NCBI GenBank assembly: GCA_016284575.1
Contig: JAEEPD010000053.1
Coordinates: forward strand, 1 to 7,669
Direction of reading: 5' to 3'
DNA from: Bacillota bacterium
GTDB lineage: Bacteria; Bacillota; Clostridia; Peptostreptococcales; Anaerovoracaceae
DNA: 7,669 nucleotides
The translations under genes and the position numbers were made by a program. Shown here piece by piece: positions 6,553-7,669 of this stretch. The first letter of the stretch is position 1. Every line of letters begins with the position of its first letter. Under the pieces are notes generated by a model, which saw only the letters and a list, made by a program, of their open reading frames with translations, had not been told where the DNA came from and made no database searches.

Positions 6553-6643
6553 GGCATAGAAGTCCCCAGGAGCAGACTGCTGCGATTGGCTGGACGCACT
6601 TGTGCAGCGATCGCAGCGAGTCGCAGCTCAACTCCTATGTGCC
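6553..6643 (-). ncRNA. Unassigned structured RNA (long imperfect hairpin) or leader element
   Basis: This noncoding stretch folds as one arm. GGC (6553-6555) pairs with GCC (6641-6643), 6556-6563 with 6631-6638, GAGC (6570-6573) with GCTC (6626-6629), and ACT-GCTGCGAT (6576-6586) with ATCGCAGC-g-AGT (6610-6621), closing a 23-base apical loop. That is 26 pairs with one-base and two-base bulges and small internal loops. One position pairs as G-U in minus-strand RNA but is A-C in plus-strand RNA, which favours minus-strand transcription. A TACAAT -10 (6647-6652) lies just upstream with a poor -35; read-through from the tRNA terminator is another possible source. It does not match the consensus features I know for SRP RNA, 6S RNA, RNase P RNA, tmRNA, T-box or common riboswitches. 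It could be an independent small RNA or a long leader of the acyltransferase mRNA; no clear terminator follows. Confidence 0.4.
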
Positions 6644-6654
6644 CCATTGTATGC

Positions 6655-6690
6655 AAAAAGAAAAGACAGCCGAAGCTGTCTTTTCTTTTT
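6655..6690 (-). terminator. Terminator of the tRNA cluster
   Basis: AAAAAGAAAAGACAGC (6655-6670) pairs perfectly with its complement at 6675-6690 around four bases. On the minus strand the loop is C(UUCG)G, a hyperstable tetraloop, and the 3' arm ends in a U-rich tract. The stem begins at the last base of the tRNA-Trp CCA end (6690), so termination directly abuts the mature tRNA. Its symmetry means it could also stop plus-strand transcription. Confidence 0.9.
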
Positions 6691-6765
6691 GGCAGGGGCA
6701 CAAGGACTTGAACCCTGGGCACGTGGTTTTGGAGACCACTGCTCTACCAACTGAGCTATACCCCT
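6690..6765 (-). tRNA. tRNA-Trp (CCA anticodon), CCA end encoded
   Basis: The minus strand gives a complete cloverleaf. Acceptor AGGGGTA pairs with TGCCCCT, the D arm is GCTC...GAGC, the anticodon arm is GTGGT-CTCCAAA-ACCAC with anticodon CCA, and the T arm is CAGGG-TTCAAGT-CCTTG. Discriminator G (6693), the bacterial tRNA-Trp identity base, is followed by encoded CCA (6690-6692). It is the last gene of the cluster, 8 bases after tRNA-Ser(GCT). Confidence 0.97.
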
Positions 6766-6773
6766 GCGAAATA

Positions 6774-6864
6774 TGGCGGGAAAGGAGGGATTCGAACCCT
6801 CGCACGCCTTACGACGTCTAACGGTTTAGCAAACCGTCCTCTTCAGCCACTTGAGTACTTCCCC
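6774..6864 (-). tRNA. tRNA-Ser (GCT anticodon), CCA end encoded
   Basis: Class II tRNA with a long variable arm. Acceptor GGGGAAG pairs with CTTTCCC, the anticodon arm is ACGGT-TTGCTAA-ACCGT with anticodon GCT reading AGC/AGT, and the T arm is GAGGG-TTCGAAT-CCCTC. Discriminator G is followed by encoded CCA (6774-6776). It may be the first gene of a second transcription unit, given the promoter-like sequence upstream at 6905-6925. Confidence 0.97.
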
Positions 6865-6880
6865 GCGCTGAATTCATATC

Positions 6881-6896
6881 GTTCAGAAAGCTGAAC
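6881..6896 (-). other. Hairpin upstream of tRNA-Ser(GCT)
   Basis: GTTCAG (6881-6886) and CTGAAC (6891-6896) form a perfect 6-bp stem with a four-base loop. It begins within a few bases of the start site predicted from the -10 at 6905-6910, so the precursor would carry a 5'-terminal stem-loop that tRNA processing removes. Confidence 0.4.
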
Positions 6897-6904
6897 ATTG
6901 ATAT

Positions 6905-6925
6905 ATTATATGAAAGCCGGACAAA
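6905..6925 (-). promoter_or_regulatory. Possible internal promoter in the tRNA cluster
   Basis: A perfect TATAAT (minus strand, 6905-6910) lies in the only large gap (89 bases) of the tRNA cluster. The best -35 is weak: a 4-of-6 TGGACT only 15 bases upstream, and no extended -10. That -35 also forms a six-pair stem (CTGGAC/GTCCGG) just after a T-run following tRNA-Ser(TGA), which may be a weak terminator of the first unit. Confidence 0.4.
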
Positions 6926-6953
6926 AGTCCAGTATTTCTTTTAAAAAAGGTGA

Positions 6954-7042
6954 TGGCGGAGAGGGTGGGATTCGAACCCACGGCCCCTTTCGGAGTCGCT
7001 GGTTTTCAAGACCAGTTCCTTAAACCGCTCGGACACCTCTCC
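6954..7042 (-). tRNA. tRNA-Ser (TGA anticodon), CCA end encoded
   Basis: Class II tRNA. Acceptor GGAGAGG pairs perfectly with CCTCTCC, the anticodon arm is CTGGT-CTTGAAA-ACCAG with anticodon TGA, there is a long variable arm (CTCCGAAAGGGG region), and the T arm is GTGGG-TTCGAAT-CCCAC. Discriminator G is followed by encoded CCA (6954-6956). It lies 11 bases after tRNA-Lys and is followed by the 89-base gap. Confidence 0.97.
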
Positions 7043-7053
7043 GAATAATCAAT

Positions 7054-7129
7054 TGGTGACCCATCCGAGACTCGAACTCGGGACACCATGATTAAAAGTC
7101 ATGTGCTCTACCGCCTGAGCTAATGGGTC
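7054..7129 (-). tRNA. tRNA-Lys (TTT anticodon), CCA end encoded
   Basis: Acceptor GACCCAT pairs with ATGGGTC, the anticodon arm is CATGA-CTTTTAA-TCATG with anticodon TTT, and the T arm is CCGAG-TTCGAGT-CTCGG. Discriminator A is followed by encoded CCA (7054-7056). It is 6 bases after tRNA-Gln, consistent with one precursor. Confidence 0.97.
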
Positions 7130-7135
7130 AGGTAA

Positions 7136-7210
7136 TGGCTGGGGTAGCAGGATTTGAACCTACGAATGACGGGATCAAAACCCGTTGCCTTACCGCTTGG
7201 CGATACCCCA
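7136..7210 (-). tRNA. tRNA-Gln (TTG anticodon), CCA end encoded
   Basis: Acceptor TGGGGTA pairs with TACCCCA, the U1-A72 pair typical of bacterial tRNA-Gln. The anticodon arm is ACGGG-TTTTGAT-CCCGT with anticodon TTG, and the T arm is GTAGG-TTCAAAT-CCTGC. Discriminator G is followed by encoded CCA (7136-7138). Confidence 0.97.
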
Positions 7211-7221
7211 GTAAAAAAAAT

Positions 7222-7298
7222 TGGTGAGCCCAGAGGGATTCGAACCCCCGACACACGGCTTAGAAGGCCGTTGCTCTATCCAGCTGAGCTATGGACCC
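7222..7298 (-). tRNA. tRNA-Arg (TCT anticodon), CCA end encoded
   Basis: Acceptor GGGTCCA pairs with TGGGCTC through two G-T wobbles, at the second and fourth pairs. The anticodon arm is ACGGC-CTTCTAA-GCCGT with anticodon TCT, decoding AGA/AGG, and the T arm is GGGGG-TTCGAAT-CCCTC. Discriminator A is followed by encoded CCA (7222-7224). Confidence 0.96.
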
Positions 7299-7305
7299 AC
7301 ACATC

Positions 7306-7329
7306 TTTTACCGGTATTGCCCGATAAAA
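7306..7329 (-). other. Spacer hairpin between tRNA-Gly(TCC) and tRNA-Arg
   Basis: The 35-base spacer, much longer than the 6-11 bases elsewhere within this unit, holds a 9-pair stem in minus-strand RNA: UUUUAUCGG against CCGGUAAAA with a six-base loop. One pair is G-U in minus-strand RNA and would be a mismatch in plus-strand RNA. There is no U-tract after it, so it is not a normal terminator; it may be a processing signal. Confidence 0.45.
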
Positions 7330-7333
7330 TAAA

Positions 7334-7407
7334 TGGAGCGGATGATGAGAATCGAACTCACGTTATCAGCTTGGAAGGCTGAAGTTCTACCATTGAACCA
7401 CATCCGC
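7334..7407 (-). tRNA. tRNA-Gly (TCC anticodon), CCA end encoded
   Basis: Acceptor GCGGATG pairs perfectly with CATCCGC, the anticodon arm is TCAGC-CTTCCAA-GCTGA with anticodon TCC, and the T arm is GTGAG-TTCGATT-CTCAT. Discriminator T, normal for tRNA-Gly, is followed by encoded CCA (7334-7336). It is 7 bases after tRNA-Gly(GCC). Confidence 0.97.
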
Positions 7408-7414
7408 ATAAATA

Positions 7415-7489
7415 TGGAGCGGAAGACGAGATTCGAACTCGCGACCCTCGCCTTGGCAAGGCGATGCTCTACCCCTGAGCCACTTCCGC
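7415..7489 (-). tRNA. tRNA-Gly (GCC anticodon), CCA end encoded; first gene of the cluster
   Basis: Acceptor GCGGAAG pairs perfectly with CTTCCGC, the anticodon arm is TCGCC-TTGCCAA-GGCGA with anticodon GCC, and the T arm is GCGAG-TTCGAAT-CTCGT. Discriminator T is followed by encoded CCA (7415-7417). It lies about 35 bases downstream of the predicted start of the strong promoter at 7532-7561. Confidence 0.97.
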
Positions 7490-7500
7490 ATTTTTATGTA

Positions 7501-7521
7501 CGACACAGTCGTCCTGTGTCG
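7501..7521 (-). other. Stem-loop at the 5' end of the tRNA precursor
   Basis: CGACACAG (7501-7508) and CTGTGTCG (7514-7521) form a perfect 8-bp stem with a five-base loop. It sits between the predicted transcription start (about 7525) and the first tRNA (5' end 7489), so the primary transcript begins with a stable hairpin that RNase P cleavage would release. Confidence 0.6.
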
Positions 7522-7531
7522 ACGCTCGAAT

Positions 7532-7561
7532 ATTATATAGCTGAACTCCTTAGAATGTCAA
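7532..7561 (-). promoter_or_regulatory. Main promoter of the tRNA cluster
   Basis: Perfect TTGACA (7556-7561) and perfect TATAAT (7532-7537) on the minus strand are spaced by 18 bases. This is the strongest promoter in the window, as expected for stable RNA, with the predicted start near 7525. It lies about 20 bases after the terminator of the upstream gene. Confidence 0.85.
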
Positions 7562-7581
7562 GAAAAATAAATGCTAATTTT

Positions 7582-7613
7582 AAAAAAATACGGGGCCCCT
7601 GAAAAGGGCCCCG
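7582..7613 (-). terminator. Terminator of the gene entering from the right edge
   Basis: CGGGGCCC (7591-7598) pairs with GGGCCCCG (7606-7613) around a seven-base loop. On the minus strand the stem is followed by TA and seven T residues (7582-7590). It begins 15 bases after the stop codon at 7628-7630, insulating the tRNA promoter. Confidence 0.9.
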
Positions 7614-7627
7614 AAGCATTGCAGTAA

Positions 7628-7669
7628 TCAGTCGCAGCAGCTTTCGTCGTCATCTGCCTGGACCTCGTT
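7628..7669 (-). CDS. C-terminal end of an unidentified gene (partial)
   Basis: The minus strand reads in frame NEVQADDDESCCD followed by TGA (7628-7630), then a strong terminator at 7582-7613, which supports this as a true gene end. Only 13 codons are visible and the rest lies beyond the right edge. The tail is acidic (three Asp and one Glu just before the cysteines) and ends with adjacent cysteines and a final Asp. This is too little to name a family. Confidence 0.55.
   Translation of the reverse strand, partial: NEVQADDDESCCD

Noticed and set aside
6553..6643. Assignment of the structured gap to SRP RNA, 6S RNA, T-box or a known riboswitch
   Set aside because: I looked for the SRP GGAAG/AGCAG core, the T-box GGTGGNACCGCG signature and common riboswitch cores on both strands and found none.
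6349..7602. Short open frames overlapping the tRNA cluster on both strands
   Set aside because: They translate tRNA genes and the structured gap; the RERRDSNPR/RIELTLSAWKAEVLPLNH-type peptides are the well-known artefact of reading tRNA complements.
1..7669. Mobile element, CRISPR array or integrated element at the tRNA genes
   Set aside because: No transposase or integrase gene, no regularly spaced repeats, and no partial duplicate of a tRNA 3' end that would mark an attachment site.

Overview
The window looks like a chromosomal segment of a low-to-mid-GC Gram-positive anaerobe, most likely a Clostridia/Lachnospirales-type Firmicute. This rests on strong GGAGG-type ribosome binding sites, consensus TTGnnn-N17-TAnAAT promoters, GC-rich genes separated by short AT-rich spacers, tRNA genes with encoded CCA ends, and hairpin-plus-U-tract terminators. 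No mobile element, CRISPR array or phage gene is visible. The species cannot be named from sequence alone.

Layout, left to right. Positions 1-134 are intergenic and hold a good minus-strand promoter, a short hairpin leader and a Shine-Dalgarno sequence for a gene that begins just outside the left edge. Two minus-strand genes follow: a LOG-family nucleotide-ribose hydrolase (1388-1987) and, downstream of it, galactose mutarotase galM (135-1328). They lie 59 bases apart behind one clear promoter and are probably one transcript. Next is a 673-residue minus-strand protein (2085-4106). It has degenerate PHP/CehA-McbA-like metallohydrolase signatures and is the least familiar gene here. It is divergently transcribed from a LysR-family regulator (4243-5136). 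The 136-base region between them holds opposed promoters and a TATAG-N7-CTATA dyad centred near -63 of the 673-residue gene, which is where LysR proteins normally bind. A minus-strand PlsC-like acyltransferase with a zinc ribbon and a possible PH-like C-terminus (5190-6464) converges with lysR on a shared bidirectional terminator.

The right part is a minus-strand tRNA cluster of eight genes, transcribed in the order Gly(GCC), Gly(TCC), Arg(TCT), Gln(TTG), Lys(TTT), Ser(TGA), Ser(GCT), Trp(CCA). A near-perfect promoter (TTGACA-N18-TATAAT) drives it. A second, weaker promoter before Ser(GCT) may split it into two units, and a UUCG-loop terminator abutting the Trp CCA ends it. Between that terminator and the acyltransferase lies an unassigned 91-base imperfect hairpin, a candidate structured RNA. 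At the right edge the last 13 codons of another minus-strand gene end in an acidic Cys-Cys-Asp tail and are followed by a strong terminator.

Functionally, most of the window is housekeeping: sugar mutarotation, nucleotide hydrolysis, lipid acylation and tRNA supply. The two parts most likely to be undescribed are the LysR/673-residue hydrolase regulatory pair and the structured RNA at about 6553-6643.
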